The notes under the pieces are model-generated. The model was not told the DNA's origin. It saw only the letters and a list, made by a program, of their open reading frames with translations, and ran no database searches. A stretch of DNA of 16,838 nucleotides from Bacteroidetes bacterium UBA6063 (GTDB taxonomy: Bacteria; Bacteroidota; Bacteroidia; NS11-12g; UBA9320): contig DIYD01000142.1 of NCBI GenBank assembly GCA_002428905.1, positions 1-16,838 of the forward strand, given 5' to 3'. This document shows positions 16,803 through 16,838 of this stretch, piece by piece; the first letter of the stretch is position 1; the number at the start of each line of letters is the position of its first letter. The translations under genes were made by a program, and so were the position numbers.

Positions 16803-16838
16803 TTGCTCCCTTGCTCCCTTGCTCCCTTGCTCCCTTGC
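16803..16838. repeat. Tandem 8-bp array (TTGCTCCC), cut by window end
   Basis: Four exact copies of TTGCTCCC (16803-16834) are followed by a partial fifth (TTGC) that reaches the last base, so the array probably continues beyond the window. It lies 52 bp after the last stop codon, in noncoding DNA. Exact copies point to recent slippage expansion. The 8-bp unit is not a multiple of three. Confidence 0.95.

Noticed and set aside
16803..16838. CRISPR array
   Set aside because: The units are 8 bp and contiguous, with no spacers.

Overview
The window looks like a chromosomal segment of a Bacteroidota bacterium, probably a free-living Flavobacteriales-, Saprospirales- or Cytophagales-like lineage. 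The evidence is a type IX secretion (T9SS) C-terminal sorting domain, a TonB-dependent receptor with an N-terminal carboxypeptidase-regulatory-like domain, a 'two-component propeller' LytS-type sensor kinase, a TPR-fronted NarX-type sensor kinase, AT-rich untranslated leaders with no clear Shine-Dalgarno sequence, and TAnnTTTG-like -7 motifs. Every supported gene is on the + strand. No tRNA, rRNA, CRISPR array, integrase or insertion sequence was seen.

Layout. (1) 1-3179: the 3' part of a surface repeat protein with G-x-Q-x-A-G-F-x-N repeats, then 47 bp later a TonB-dependent receptor; the two are probably co-transcribed. (2) 3285-6858: a two-gene signalling operon, a periplasmic beta-propeller/Y_Y_Y/LytS histidine kinase followed 4 bp later by a LytTR response regulator. 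(3) 7020-10988: a 1322-residue secreted T9SS cargo with PKD/Ig-like repeats, closed by a strong intrinsic terminator at 11020-11045. (4) 11166-12758: a 530-residue exported protein of unknown function, closed by a second strong terminator at 12782-12807. (5) 12808-13036: a short intergenic region with two abutting inverted repeats. (6) 13037-16750: a small exported fibronectin-III-like protein, then a tightly packed cassette of an unknown 238-residue protein, a TPR sensor kinase and a LuxR/NarL-type response regulator, joined by two 4-bp ATGA stop/start overlaps. (7) 16752-16838: AT-rich direct repeats and an 8-bp tandem array that runs off the window end.

How it may fit together. Two unrelated two-component systems flank large cell-surface genes. 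The propeller kinase probably senses an extracytoplasmic signal and acts through a LytTR DNA-binding regulator. The TPR kinase probably acts through the LuxR-type regulator. No target gene can be proved from sequence alone. The least explained element is the unknown 238-residue protein translationally coupled to the TPR kinase: it has no visible export signal, is not a member of any family I recognise, and sits where a dedicated accessory, ligand or output protein would be expected. The twin inverted repeats upstream of that region are the best candidate for an uncharacterised regulatory element.
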